Assembly: GCF_018860545.1 (NCBI RefSeq)
Contig: NZ_JAHKPN010000041.1
Coordinates: 24,443-88,442 of the forward strand
DNA length: 64,000 nucleotides
Reading direction: 5' to 3'
From: Winogradskyella psychrotolerans
GTDB taxonomy: Bacteria > Bacteroidota > Bacteroidia > Flavobacteriales > Flavobacteriaceae
Within the stretch, counting starts at the first letter, position 1. Each line of letters starts with the position of its first letter. Shown in pieces: positions 1-8,457 of the stretch. Under the pieces are notes generated by a model that was given only the letters and a program-made list of their open reading frames with translations, was not told where the DNA came from and did not search any database. A program made the position numbers and the translations under genes.

Positions 1-13
1 AATTTATATGTTT

Positions 14-379
14 TCATGATTTTAATCTATTTTGAATTCCGTATATTTTTGAACTCCAAGGTGAATATGCTTTTTTAACTTGTTTGATGGTTAAGATGCC
101 ACTTTCAATATCGTGTTGCTCGCTGAGGTACATATGAACAGAAGCTCCAATAACCGCAGAAATCTCTCCAGTAAAACCACTATCTCCTTTGACTTTAATT
201 TCACTAATTTTTTTATCTTTTCCTTTCGTGATTATTTTGTAAACGTATAGCATCCACGGTAATCCATAGTTAAAGAAAACGGCAAGGGTTACTAAGGCTC
301 CAAAAACGATTAATAATCCCGTAATTAGAATCACGTAGCCTTCGCTTATAGTATCTGTATATAATAGTATCTGTGTCAT
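14..379 (-). CDS. OadG-like gamma subunit of a sodium-pumping decarboxylase
   Basis: This is a 121-residue small membrane protein with one hydrophobic segment at about residues 13-38 followed by a soluble tail with many Lys residues. In the OadG family this subunit anchors and assembles the biotin-dependent decarboxylase complex that exports Na+ when oxaloacetate or methylmalonyl-CoA is decarboxylated. Its start overlaps the stop of the upstream carboxyltransferase by one base (TAATG), so translational coupling is likely. The neighbours (carboxyltransferase and methylmalonyl-CoA epimerase) fit a methylmalonyl/propionyl-CoA system. The biotin carrier and the OadB-type membrane pump would be expected just past the left edge of the window. 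The family call comes from size, topology and context, because OadG sequences diverge strongly. Confidence 0.75.
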   Translation of the reverse strand: MTQILLYTDTISEGYVILITGLLIVFGALVTLAVFFNYGLPWMLYVYKIITKGKDKKISEIKVKGDSGFTGEISAVIGASVHMYLSEQHDIESGILTIKQVKKAYSPWSSKIYGIQNRLKS

Positions 380-1938
380 TATAATGGGATGTTTGAGTGT
401 TTTTTTGGTGGATTTACATCTTTTTTATTCTGAAGTAATTCTAATGCTCTAATGATTCTGAAACGTGTGTTTCTTGGTTCAATAACATCATCAATAAAGC
501 CATATTTAGCTGCTTGATACGGGTTAGCGAATCGCTCTGTGTATTCATCTTCTTTTTTATCAATGTATTCTTGTTTTTCGTCAGCATCTTCTATTTTTCT
601 AATATTAGAGCCTTCTAAAACTTCTACAGCTCCCTTCGCTCCCATTACAGCGATCTCTGCCGTTGGCCAAGCGTAGTTGACGTCTCCTCGTAATTGTTTA
701 CAGCTCATGACATCATGCGCTCCACCGTAAGATTTTCTCAATGTAATAGTGACTTTAGGTACAGTGGCTTCACCATAGGCAAATAATAATTTGGCTCCAT
801 GTAATATAATTCCGCCATACTCTTGTCCTGTTCCCGGTAAGAATCCTGGTACATCAACTAAAGTTACAATTGGAATATTGAAAGCATCACAGAAACGCAC
901 AAATCGTGCTGCCTTACGAGAGGCATCAATATCTAAAACACCTGCGTAATATTTAGGTTGATTAGCCACGATACCAACTGGTCGTCCATTAAATCTTGCA
1001 AAACCGACACATATATTTCTGGCATAGTTTCGATGTACTTCTGTAAACTCTCCATTATCTGCAAGGATTGAAATCACATCAACAATATCATAAGGTTGAT
1101 TTGGGTTTTCAGGAATAATTTCGTTTAACGCATCCTCTAAGCGATCAATAGGATCATTACAAGGAATGATTGGAGCTTCTTCCAAATTATTGGAAGGCAT
1201 ATAACTCAAAATCTTACGAATCAATAATAAGTTTGTCTCATCATCTTTGGCTAAGAAGTGCGATACACCAGAACGTGTAGAGTGAATTTTAGCTCCACCT
1301 AACTGATCTGCAGTAACTTCTTCTCCAGTGACCGACTTTACGACTTTAGGGCCAGTAACAAACATATAACTGGTGTCTTCGGTCATAATCGTAAAGTCCG
1401 TTAATGCCGGAGAATACACCGCTCCACCAGCACATGGTCCTAGAATTGAAGAAATTTGAGGAATAACACCCGATGCCATAATGTTACGTTGAAAAATTTC
1501 AGCATAACCGGCTAAGGATCTCACTCCTTCTTGAATACGTGCACCACCAGAATCATTTAGCCCGATCACCGGAACACCAATTTTCATGGCCATATCCATG
1601 ACTTTACAAATTTTTAAAGCGTAGGTTTCTGATAAGGATCCACCAAACACCGTGAAGTCTTGAGCAAAAATATAAACTACTCTTCCATCTATAGTACCGT
1701 GTCCGGTGACCACACCATCAGAGAGATAAATTTGTTTATCTAGCCCAAAGGATTTTGTTCTGTGTGTTACAAACATGTCGAATTCTTCAAAACTATCATC
1801 GTCTAAAAGAATGTCGATACGTTCACGTGCTGTTAATTTACCTTTAGCATGTTGAGAATCGATACGTTTTTCTCCACCACCCAACTTTGCTTTTGCTCTT
1901 TTTTCTATGAGCTCGTTAATTTTATCTTGATTTGCCAT
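379..1938 (-). CDS. Acyl-CoA carboxylase/decarboxylase carboxyltransferase subunit (methylmalonyl/propionyl-CoA type)
   Basis: This 519-residue protein has the full length of the biotin-dependent carboxyltransferase family (MmdA/PccB), which moves a carboxyl group between biotin and acyl-CoA. The two crotonase-fold halves are visible. The N-half carries the oxyanion-hole glycines in [10 protein letters not shown] and [12 protein letters not shown]. The C-half carries [16 protein letters not shown] and the [11 protein letters not shown] motif. It lies 32 bp downstream of the epimerase gene and overlaps the OadG-like gene, so the three form one transcript. The OadG partner suggests a Na+-translocating methylmalonyl-CoA decarboxylase, or the same complex used as propionyl-CoA carboxylase. 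Sequence alone does not tell which direction dominates. Confidence 0.93.
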   Translation of the reverse strand: MANQDKINELIEKRAKAKLGGGEKRIDSQHAKGKLTARERIDILLDDDSFEEFDMFVTHRTKSFGLDKQIYLSDGVVTGHGTIDGRVVYIFAQDFTVFGGSLSETYALKICKVMDMAMKIGVPVIGLNDSGGARIQEGVRSLAGYAEIFQRNIMASGVIPQISSILGPCAGGAVYSPALTDFTIMTEDTSYMFVTGPKVVKSVTGEEVTADQLGGAKIHSTRSGVSHFLAKDDETNLLLIRKILSYMPSNNLEEAPIIPCNDPIDRLEDALNEIIPENPNQPYDIVDVISILADNGEFTEVHRNYARNICVGFARFNGRPVGIVANQPKYYAGVLDIDASRKAARFVRFCDAFNIPIVTLVDVPGFLPGTGQEYGGIILHGAKLLFAYGEATVPKVTITLRKSYGGAHDVMSCKQLRGDVNYAWPTAEIAVMGAKGAVEVLEGSNIRKIEDADEKQEYIDKKEDEYTERFANPYQAAKYGFIDDVIEPRNTRFRIIRALELLQNKKDVNPPKKHSNIPL

Positions 1939-1970
1939 AATTTCTTTTCTTATCTAAATAGTATATCAAA

Positions 1971-2378
1971 TTATTCTGGTTTTGAACACAGTTCTGTAAG
2001 CACGCCTAAAGTTGATTTTGGATGTAAGAATCCAATTTCTAAGCCTTCTGCTCCTGGTCTTGCGGTTTTGTCAATTAACTTAACACCTCTTTCTTCTGCG
2101 GTTTTTAGAGCGTCGTTGGTATTATCTACAGCAAATGCAATATGATGTATGCCTTGGCCTTTCTTGGCTATAAACTTGCCAATTGGTCCATCTGGTGATG
2201 TGCTTTCTAGTAATTCAATTTTTGTATTACCTACCAAAAAAAAGGCTGTCTTCACTTTTTGATCGACAACCTCTTCTATAGAATAGCATTTCATTCCTAA
2301 AACCTGTTCATAGTACTTTATAGCCTCGTCTAAATTTTCTACTGCAATTCCTAAATGCTCTATGTGTGATATATTCAT
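1971..2378 (-). CDS. mce: Methylmalonyl-CoA epimerase
   Basis: This 135-residue vicinal-oxygen-chelate protein interconverts (R)- and (S)-methylmalonyl-CoA in propionate/succinate metabolism. It has the expected tandem beta-alpha-beta-beta-beta modules. Candidate metal ligands are His8 in IEHLGIAVE, His79 in GIHHIAFAVD and Glu129 in LTEL. The length matches single-domain epimerases of the family. It is the first gene of the operon running into the carboxyltransferase and OadG-like genes, which gives a coherent methylmalonyl-CoA pathway. The start is the ATG at 2378, preceded by an AT-rich leader. Confidence 0.92.
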   Translation of the reverse strand: MNISHIEHLGIAVENLDEAIKYYEQVLGMKCYSIEEVVDQKVKTAFFLVGNTKIELLESTSPDGPIGKFIAKKGQGIHHIAFAVDNTNDALKTAEERGVKLIDKTARPGAEGLEIGFLHPKSTLGVLTELCSKPE

Positions 2379-2560
2379 GATTATAATTTTAGTTCTTGTA
2401 CAAATTTACTTTAGGACAGTTTTTTGTTTTATGACAGAAATCATGTTATAAAAACTAAATAGCTTCATTTTCTTATCTAATAGAAATACTATAGCGTGGA
2501 GAATAGCGTAGTTATTGACTTACAAGAACTATTAGTATCAGAAAGGTGTGATAAATTGAA

Positions 2561-2596
2561 AAAATAAGAATTAAAGATTTATGATATTCTTATTTT
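2561..2596. repeat. Hairpin-forming inverted repeat in gene-free DNA
   Basis: Perfect 11-base arms AAAATAAGAAT (2561-2571) and ATTCTTATTTT (2586-2596) are separated by 14 bases. They lie in the 558-base stretch 2379-2936, which has no convincing open frame. The arms are too AT-rich for a strong terminator. It could be a weak terminator, a small-RNA stem or a protein site; nothing in the sequence decides between these. Confidence 0.4.
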
Positions 2597-2740
2597 AGAG
2601 GCGGTAAATTTAATAATAATATAAAAATAGTGTGTTTGTTTTATTAAATATGAATAGGTTTTAACGTGTATTTGAAATAAATATGGTATTAAGTGAAAAA
2701 TCCTGAATAAATTTTTAAAATACACTGCATTACAGGTAGT

Positions 2741-2758
2741 TACGAAAACGTTATCGTA
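2741..2758. promoter_or_regulatory. LacI-type palindromic operator candidate
   Basis: The 18-base element TACGAAAACGTTATCGTA is a palindrome with a perfect central AACGTT and TACGA/TCGTA outer arms; only one pair of positions is mismatched. The layout with a central CG step resembles operators of LacI/GalR regulators. No LacI gene or sugar gene lies beside it. The nearest genes are mce (start 2378) and the 3' end of marC (2937). The rest of 2379-2936 shows no gene. Confidence 0.45.
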
Positions 2759-2936
2759 GTTTTTAGCGTTAAAACTTTATCATATGGGATTTACAATTTA
2801 ATCTATAAACGTCATTCAACACAAATTTGGGAATCGATAATTGAGATGTATTTTGAAAGTTTAATTGGGTAATCTTATTTTAAACACCGATTGAAGACGA
2901 TATCGTTTTTCTAAATGCGGAAGATATTTAATGAGT

Positions 2937-3560
2937 TTAAGTTGTGATTAAATTAAATGAAATTTTTATGCCTTGAATAATCATTCCTGTACCAATAATG
3001 GCGATAATTAAACCCATAATTTTACCAATAACAGAGATCACATTATTCCCCACTATTCTAACAATAAGGTCACTCAATCTAAATGTAAAATAAGCCAGTA
3101 AACTCATTAATCCGAAAATCGCAATAACTAAAATTGTTTGTATAGGATTTACATTGGCCACAAAATTCATGGCTGTCACAATGGTTCCTGGACCTGCTAA
3201 AATTGGAATAGCTAATGGAGATATCGCAATATTCTCATCTTCATCTACATTTTTAATGTTTTTTACATTCGATTTTTTTGACTGTAGCATTTCAAAACCA
3301 ATATAAAAGATTAAGATACCACCCGTAATTTTAAAGGCAGGAATACTAATATTAAATAATTCAAAAATATACTTTCCTAAAAGTACAAAAACGGTAACAA
3401 TGATAAATGCTGTAATGTTAGCTCGTTTATTAATATCTCTTTTCGTTGCCTTATCTAAACCTTGAGTTAATGACACAAAAACAGTCATATTTGATATCGG
3501 ATTCGTTATAGCAAAAAAGCCCGTAAATACAGTAATTGAAAATGTAATGAGGTTATCCAT
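2937..3560 (-). CDS. MarC-family integral membrane protein
   Basis: This 207-residue, very hydrophobic protein has about six membrane segments and the internal two-fold layout of the MarC family. The N-terminal ITNPISNMTVFVSLTQG and the later LAGPGTIVTAMNF match the conserved Asn-Pro and Gly-Pro-Gly motifs of that family. MarC proteins are inner-membrane proteins of unsettled function; the old link to multiple antibiotic resistance has not held up. A loop at about residues 91-107 is charged (Lys/Asn/Asp/Glu). The gene is monocistronic: the upstream 145 bases are non-coding and the downstream 558 bases are gene-free. Confidence 0.88.
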   Translation of the reverse strand: MDNLITFSITVFTGFFAITNPISNMTVFVSLTQGLDKATKRDINKRANITAFIIVTVFVLLGKYIFELFNISIPAFKITGGILIFYIGFEMLQSKKSNVKNIKNVDEDENIAISPLAIPILAGPGTIVTAMNFVANVNPIQTILVIAIFGLMSLLAYFTFRLSDLIVRIVGNNVISVIGKIMGLIIAIIGTGMIIQGIKISFNLITT

Positions 3561-3704
3561 TTCGTTTAAAAATTAATCGTGCAAGAACTTGAATTCCTTC
3601 TATTTTACCAAAGTAATTTCCTATAATTTAACAATTAAATTTTAAATCATATTTCAATCGATGTAATATTTGCTAATTATTTGGTTTCTTGGTGGTTATA
3701 CTAT

Positions 3705-3920
3705 TTATAGAACGTATGCTTCTTGGTCCTCTTTCACCGATTTGTTGTGTGTTGAATTTTCAGCAGCTCCAAAATACGTTCCGGCTTCTAAGAGGTTCAC
3801 AATTTTATCTCCAGAAATTTGATGCGCCACAGTACCTTGAATAATTACGACTCTAAAATTTAAATTTAAATTTTTGATTTCACCCTTAAAACTAGCTTGT
3901 AATTTTAGCAGGCTAGCAGT
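3705..3920 (-). pseudogene. Remnant of a cupin-like (DUF4437/ChrR-type) protein
   Basis: Directly after the TAA of the nitroreductase (3921-3923) the same frame stays open for about 71 codons until TAA at 3705-3707. The translation includes ASFKGEIKNLNLNFRVVIIQ, GTVAHQISGDKIVNLLEAGT and YFGAAENSTHNKSVKEDQEA. This reads like the C-terminal half of a small beta-barrel cupin (RVVIIQGTVAHQ, then LEAGTYFG, then a His-containing strand and a final EAYVL). There is no plausible start codon near its beginning, and the end breaks off where a homologue would continue. It therefore looks like a 5'- and 3'-truncated gene fragment. The family assignment is from memory of the motif pattern and is tentative; that it is decayed coding sequence is more certain. 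Confidence 0.6.
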
Positions 3921-4580
3921 TTATATTTGTGTAAAAATTTCACTTTCAGATAATCTAGATTTTGGTGTTTTATCTGTGGAATTAAAGTCAGATTCTGCTC
4001 TGTATCCTATAGAAACAGCAACTAAAGCTGTAAAACCTTTTGCTCTTAAACCAAATTCTTCATCTAATGCTTTTACATCTATACCTTCCATTGGAGTTGC
4101 ATCTATACCTAAACTCGCTACACCTAGTAAAAAGCTTCCTATATTTAAGTATACTTGTTTTTCCATCCAGTGTTGCTGGTCTTTTAAATCGTATTTATGA
4201 ATACCTGCAAAAGTTTTTACAGCACCTAGGAATCCGTTTTTTATGTCTTCATTTGGAAATCTTCCATTCTTATCTTCAGTATCTGCAATGTGCTGAAAAT
4301 AAGTGTCATCGGCATCAATTTTTGAACAGAATAATACGACTGCTGAAGCGTTGGTCACTTTAGGCTCATTAAAATGAAAGAAACCTTGAGTTCCTTTTGC
4401 CATACGCGCTTTACCTTCTGTAGTTTCCGCAACTATAAAATGCCAAGGTTGTAAGTTTACACTCGATGGACTCATTCTTAATAAGTTTTTGATTTCAGCC
4501 ATATCAGCCTCAGATATTTTTTTGGTTGGGTCAAATTCTTTAGTTGTGTATCTCCAGTTTAAAATTTCTTTTAAATTCAT
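3921..4580 (-). CDS. NAD(P)H-dependent FMN nitroreductase (NfsB-like)
   Basis: This 219-residue enzyme has the nitroreductase fold that uses FMN and NAD(P)H to reduce nitro groups, quinones or related electrophiles. The N-terminal WRYTTKEFDPTKKI and MSPSSVNLQPWHFIV segments are the FMN phosphate and ring-binding motifs. GVASLGIDATPMEGID and ALVAVSIGYRAESDF are the usual C-terminal flavin motifs. Length fits the NfsB group. A TACCTTTG -7 box lies 37-44 bases before the ATG, and an AraC-type direct repeat lies at 4653-4685. The matching repeat before the BCCT/AraC pair suggests co-regulation. The physiological substrate is unknown. Confidence 0.9.
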   Translation of the reverse strand: MNLKEILNWRYTTKEFDPTKKISEADMAEIKNLLRMSPSSVNLQPWHFIVAETTEGKARMAKGTQGFFHFNEPKVTNASAVVLFCSKIDADDTYFQHIADTEDKNGRFPNEDIKNGFLGAVKTFAGIHKYDLKDQQHWMEKQVYLNIGSFLLGVASLGIDATPMEGIDVKALDEEFGLRAKGFTALVAVSIGYRAESDFNSTDKTPKSRLSESEIFTQI

Positions 4581-4616
4581 TTGTTTATGTTTTTGAGTTG
4601 ATTCTTAATTACGCTA

Positions 4617-4624
4617 CAAAGGTA
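4617..4624 (-). promoter_or_regulatory. -7 promoter element of the nitroreductase gene
   Basis: The minus strand reads TACCTTTG, an exact match to the Bacteroidota -7 consensus TAnnTTTG. No TTTG-like -33 box stands 17-23 bases upstream, as expected for a promoter that depends on an activator. The direct repeat at 4653-4685 sits where an AraC protein would contact polymerase. Confidence 0.55.
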
Positions 4625-4650
4625 TATACCCACACTTCATTATTTTTTGT

Positions 4651-4685
4651 ACAAAAAAAGGTAATACAGGTATAAAAAAAGGTTT
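4651..4685 (-). promoter_or_regulatory. AraC-type direct-repeat operator, copy 1
   Basis: The plus strand has AAAAAAAGGT at 4653-4662 and again at 4674-4683, exactly 21 bases apart, i.e. two helical turns. The 18 bases AGGTATAAAAAAAGGTTT at 4668-4685 recur unchanged at 6362-6379, between the BCCT and AraC genes. In both places the same strand faces a minus-strand gene, and the 18-mer starts 88 bases above that gene's start codon. Direct repeats with about 21-base spacing are typical of AraC-family binding sites. Confidence 0.65.
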
Positions 4686-4786
4686 ATTCAAGTTGTGATC
4701 TTAAAATTTTCCTAAAAACTATAGGCAACACTGGTTTTTTACGCTTAAATGTACTTCAAGTAAGTGATTAACCTTTATTCATACCA

Positions 4787-6274
4787 CTAATGCTTTTTGT
4801 AGATATCTTTAATAAAGAAGAAAAACATAACTACAATAAAGAAGGCAAATGGCAAAGAAGTTATAATTAGTAGGCGCTGTACGGTCTCTAAAACATCAAT
4901 ATTAGCTTTTATATTTCCTAATAGTAATAAAGCTATGGTTGCTAATAAAATGAAAACAGACCAAATCACACGATGTATTTTATTAGGCGTTTTACGACCT
5001 TGATCTGTAAACATGCTGAGTACATAAACTGCAGAATCTACTGAGGTTATTAAGAAACTGATTAATAAAAATATTGAGATAATATTTAAAACGGTAGCAA
5101 AAGGATACTGTTCAAAAAACACGAAAATAGAGGTAAATACGTTGCCGAATTCGCTATTATAGGTGCCCCAATTTTCAATGACATTAAAAGCTGAAGTTCC
5201 AAAAACCGAAAACCAAAAAAACGTGCCAATAGATGGAATTATAAGAACACCTAATAATAGCTGTTTGATGGTTCTTCCTTTAGAAATACGTGCAATAAAA
5301 ATACCTGTGAATGGTGCCCAAGCTAACCAAAATGCCCAATAATAAAAGGTCCAACCGGTTAAAAAATCTAACCCAGGATTATAATCGCCTAAGGCCAAAC
5401 TCATCGGTATAAAATCTATGATATAATGAAAAGTTGCTTTGCAAAACGACAGCAAACTCACTTGTATATTATTGGTAACAAATACAAAAATCAAGATAAA
5501 TGAGGTGACTATAATATTGACTTTAGAGAAAATTTTAATGCCTTTGTTCACACCTTGCCATGCAGAATAACAAGCTATAGCAGTGATAAAGACACAAAGT
5601 AGAATCGTTGTGGTGAGCCCGAAACTACTAGCTGACACATGATTAAGTCCTCCATTAATTTGTGTGGTCCCCAAGCCAATTGCAGCAATTAGACCGAACA
5701 CTGTGGTAATGATAGTGATAACATCCACTCCATGTTTTAGAAAATTACTTTTAAGATGGTCTTCTACCGTGGCACTTATCCTCACTTTCTTTTTCTTAAC
5801 GTGTAAGGCGTAACCCACCACCACTGCAAAAAGTCCGTAAAATGCCCAAGCTGTAAATCCCCATTGATAAAATGTAAATTCTAAAGCTAAAATATCGTTA
5901 GATAAATTAGACTCAAATGGCGGATGTTGTTGCATAAATACCGGTTCTTGAACAGCGCGTAACAATATGCCAGAACCCATTCCCGCACTATATAACATGG
6001 CTATCCATGACCAAAGTGAATATTCTGGTTTATCGTTTGATTTCCCTAATTTTAGGTTTCCAAATTTTGAAAAAGCAAGTGTAAACAAAGCCAAAACACA
6101 AGCTAAACCAAGATATAAATAAAAATACCCAAAGTAATTTCTAACCCATAACGAAGTCCTATCAATAGCATTGTAACTGGCTTCGGTTGCAAAAAACACA
6201 ATGAAACTAAAAACAAAAATAATGCTTATGGAAAGGGTTAAAATTGAATGTTTTGTAATGAATTTTAAAAGCAA
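4787..6274 (-). CDS. BCCT-family betaine/choline/carnitine-type transporter
   Basis: This 495-residue secondary transporter has about 12 membrane segments. The BCCT signature is clear: the glycine-rich helix YSAGMGSGILLRAVQEP, and the tryptophan-rich segment with WTFYYWAFWLAWAPFTGIF followed by ARISKGRTIKQ. BCCT carriers take up quaternary-ammonium or related zwitterions by Na+ or H+ symport, usually as osmoprotectants or nutrients. The start used is TTG at 6274, because no in-frame ATG occurs between it and an upstream stop. The gene is divergent from an AraC regulator, with a direct-repeat operator in the shared 179-base region. It is likely induced by the compound it carries; the substrate cannot be read from the sequence. 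Confidence 0.9.
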   Translation of the reverse strand: MLLKFITKHSILTLSISIIFVFSFIVFFATEASYNAIDRTSLWVRNYFGYFYLYLGLACVLALFTLAFSKFGNLKLGKSNDKPEYSLWSWIAMLYSAGMGSGILLRAVQEPVFMQQHPPFESNLSNDILALEFTFYQWGFTAWAFYGLFAVVVGYALHVKKKKVRISATVEDHLKSNFLKHGVDVITIITTVFGLIAAIGLGTTQINGGLNHVSASSFGLTTTILLCVFITAIACYSAWQGVNKGIKIFSKVNIIVTSFILIFVFVTNNIQVSLLSFCKATFHYIIDFIPMSLALGDYNPGLDFLTGWTFYYWAFWLAWAPFTGIFIARISKGRTIKQLLLGVLIIPSIGTFFWFSVFGTSAFNVIENWGTYNSEFGNVFTSIFVFFEQYPFATVLNIISIFLLISFLITSVDSAVYVLSMFTDQGRKTPNKIHRVIWSVFILLATIALLLLGNIKANIDVLETVQRLLIITSLPFAFFIVVMFFFFIKDIYKKH

Positions 6275-6350
6275 TGGATCTAATTTTATGTAAACATAAA
6301 TATAAAGAACTTAAATCGAATTAGAATGCGTCAGGTTATAAGGTACATAG

Positions 6351-6379
6351 AAAGGATAATTAGGTATAAAAAAAGGTTT
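6351..6379. promoter_or_regulatory. AraC-type direct-repeat operator, copy 2
   Basis: AAAGG occurs at 6351-6355 and again at 6372-6376, 21 bases apart. The second half belongs to AGGTATAAAAAAAGGTTT (6362-6379), identical to the site at 4668-4685. It lies between the divergent BCCT gene (start 6274) and the AraC gene (start 6454), so it could control both as well as autoregulation. Confidence 0.65.
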
Positions 6380-6453
6380 TGATATAAAATGAGTAGTTGT
6401 TATATGAATATTTCTCTAGTTTTACTCTAAATTACGACTTAAAACACATCATA

Positions 6454-7350
6454 ATGCAAGTATTAGAAGCTTATAAACCTTTTGAAATACAAGAAATAGA
6501 ATTAACAGACTGGAAACAACGTCCTGTTAAAAACAATTTTTTTGAACTTGTTTTGATCAAAGACGGTGAAGGTACACAATGCATCAATTATAATGAATAT
6601 CGTTATAGCAGGAACAGTATGTTTTTGTTGCCTCCTTTAAAATGCCATTCTTTCACGATTGAGAAACCTACGCGTTTTGTGTTTTTAAAGTTTACAGATT
6701 CATTTTTTAAAAATGTGAATAGCATTACAATTGATAGAAATGAATGGTTTAAAGAAGCTGCTTATATACTTTCTAATTATAATCAATTACCTGGTGATAT
6801 AATAAAGAATGAAATGGATAGGAACCATTTAAACAGCTTAGTCGCCATGATTTTACTAGAATCTAGAAATTATGGCGAATCATCTGTTAACCTAGTAACG
6901 AGCTTAATGACTAGCGTTTTAGAATTATTAATTAGAAATATAAAGAAGAGTCGTTATTTTGAAGTTCCTAAAACGAATTCGGATGATAGAATCACAAAAA
7001 TGCTCACCTATATTAATGACAATATAGATAAAACAGAAATGTTAAAAGTTGAAAATTTAGCAGAAGTGTTTATGATGTCGTCTACGTATGTTAGTGAGTT
7101 TTTCAAGAAACAAGTCAAAATGTCTCTTCGTGAATATATAATTAAAGCAAAACTTAAATTGGTCGAAATCCGATTGTTAAATTCTGATTTCACCCTAACT
7201 CAAATAGCTGATGAGTTAGGCTTTACTGATGTTAGCCACTTATCTAAAACTTTTAAACGCTACGCAGGAATATCCATACGTGAATTTAAAAATAATGGTG
7301 AATATATGTTATTGAAACGCGGGAATTGTGCACCACGTTTGAATACTTAA
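6454..7350 (+). CDS. AraC-family transcriptional regulator
   Basis: This 298-residue protein has an N-terminal cupin-like effector domain (about residues 20-150) and a C-terminal pair of helix-turn-helix motifs (about 190-285). The HTH core is visible in LAEVFMMSSTYVSEFFKKQV and LTQIADELGFTDVSHLSKTF, followed by KRYAGISIREFK, the hallmark of AraC/XylS proteins. An upstream in-frame TTG at 6397 could add 19 residues, but the ATG at 6454 is the first good start and the domain begins after it. It is divergent from the BCCT transporter. The 21-base direct repeats at 6351-6379 and 4653-4685 are the natural candidate sites, which would make its regulon the transporter, itself and the nitroreductase. 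Confidence 0.9.
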   Translation: MQVLEAYKPFEIQEIELTDWKQRPVKNNFFELVLIKDGEGTQCINYNEYRYSRNSMFLLPPLKCHSFTIEKPTRFVFLKFTDSFFKNVNSITIDRNEWFKEAAYILSNYNQLPGDIIKNEMDRNHLNSLVAMILLESRNYGESSVNLVTSLMTSVLELLIRNIKKSRYFEVPKTNSDDRITKMLTYINDNIDKTEMLKVENLAEVFMMSSTYVSEFFKKQVKMSLREYIIKAKLKLVEIRLLNSDFTLTQIADELGFTDVSHLSKTFKRYAGISIREFKNNGEYMLLKRGNCAPRLNT

Positions 7351-7544
7351 ACACATGCATGATTTTATAAATAGTTTATTAAACAAGGCTTTTATAAAAA
7401 TGTTTCTCAATTTAATAGGAGTACTTCTATTTTAGTTTTTTTTGCTCTGAAATGGGTATACAGTCTGATTATAAACGGATTGAGTTACTTAAAAAACAAC
7501 TAATTGGCTATCTTTGTCGTATTAACATGCTCTAAATTAAACCA

Positions 7545-8282
7545 ATGACTAAAAAAGAAGAGGTCTATATAAGTTCCTTTAAGAAGGCGATTTTCATCGA
7601 CAGTTTGTTTTATATATCATTTTTAGCAGCTATACTCGTGAGTGTGTGCTTAGATCGTTCACAACTCATTTATGCCTTACCTGTTGTGATTCTGACTATT
7701 TTAATTAAATATATAAGCCGCACGAAAAAGAGCGCCAATCCTATTTTTATTTTAGCCTTATTAGCCATTTTAATATCTGATATCTTATCATTTCGTGCTT
7801 TTGAAGCTTGTTTTCCTTGGATTGCCATATCATCATCTATCTATTTACTATGCTGCACGTTTAGCTTAAAGAAATATTTACAAAAAGGCACCTTAAAATC
7901 GGTTCTATCGTTTTCAGTCATATTAAGTGGATTACTGGTGTTTTATATTACCTATGCTATTGTCGATTTGCTTATCGACTTTCTAGCTGGCTTTACCTTG
8001 TTTTTTGTGTTTTTAATTGCAGCTAGTTTAATAATTCAAACCATTGCCATAGCGATTATTTATATTAGAGATACGTATCATAATGGGACAATTTTACTGG
8101 CTTCTGGTATTTTTACCTTCTTTCAGATAACATTGATTGCTATTAACGAGTTTTTGTATTTTGACAATACATTTACGGTATTAATTGTAATCTGCCATGT
8201 GATGGCCATATACCTCTTAATGCATTTTATCTCCACAACAGCGGTGGTGAACCCTGAGGATCTTAAGGAGAAATTCATTTAA
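7545..8282 (+). CDS. Integral membrane protein, possibly YhhN-like
   Basis: This 245-residue protein is almost entirely hydrophobic, with about eight predicted membrane helices and short charged loops. The size, helix number and an acidic LLAILISDILSF segment in the third to fourth helix resemble the YhhN/TMEM86 family, which includes lysoplasmalogenases. The match is weak and no catalytic motif can be confirmed. The gene stands alone: a TATCTTTG -7 element lies at 7509-7516 and the next gene starts 175 bases later. The stretch 7351-7544 before it holds nothing else recognisable. Confidence 0.55.
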   Translation: MTKKEEVYISSFKKAIFIDSLFYISFLAAILVSVCLDRSQLIYALPVVILTILIKYISRTKKSANPIFILALLAILISDILSFRAFEACFPWIAISSSIYLLCCTFSLKKYLQKGTLKSVLSFSVILSGLLVFYITYAIVDLLIDFLAGFTLFFVFLIAASLIIQTIAIAIIYIRDTYHNGTILLASGIFTFFQITLIAINEFLYFDNTFTVLIVICHVMAIYLLMHFISTTAVVNPEDLKEKFI

Positions 8283-8410
8283 AAGTGCGACTACTGTATT
8301 GTTTCGATTTCAAAACGTATGGATTCCTTTTACGTGTAAAGTCACTCCCCTAATTAATGTCAATTAAATTCGTTTTTTTTTAGAGAACATAAACCTATGT
8401 TAAAAAAAAG

Positions 8411-8438
8411 AATGAACGTTCATTTTTGTTTACATTTG
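8411..8438 (+). promoter_or_regulatory. TetR operator palindrome and -7 element
   Basis: AATGAACGTTCATT at 8411-8424 is a perfect 14-base palindrome, 33 bases before the TetR ATG. A TACATTTG -7 element (TAnnTTTG) follows at 8431-8438, so the palindrome covers the space where the -33 region would lie. A repressor bound here would block polymerase, which fits autoregulation of the TetR-led operon. Confidence 0.7.
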
Positions 8439-8457
8439 TATCAGAATTACATTGATT

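Noticed and set aside
1849..2145. Plus-strand frame of 98 codons opposite the epimerase and carboxyltransferase genes
   Set aside because: It lies antisense to two strongly supported genes; the translation has no domain and the composition of a shadow frame.
3874..4363. Two plus-strand frames (3874-4200 and 4040-4363) opposite the nitroreductase
   Set aside because: Both are antisense to a clear FMN enzyme and look like random translation.
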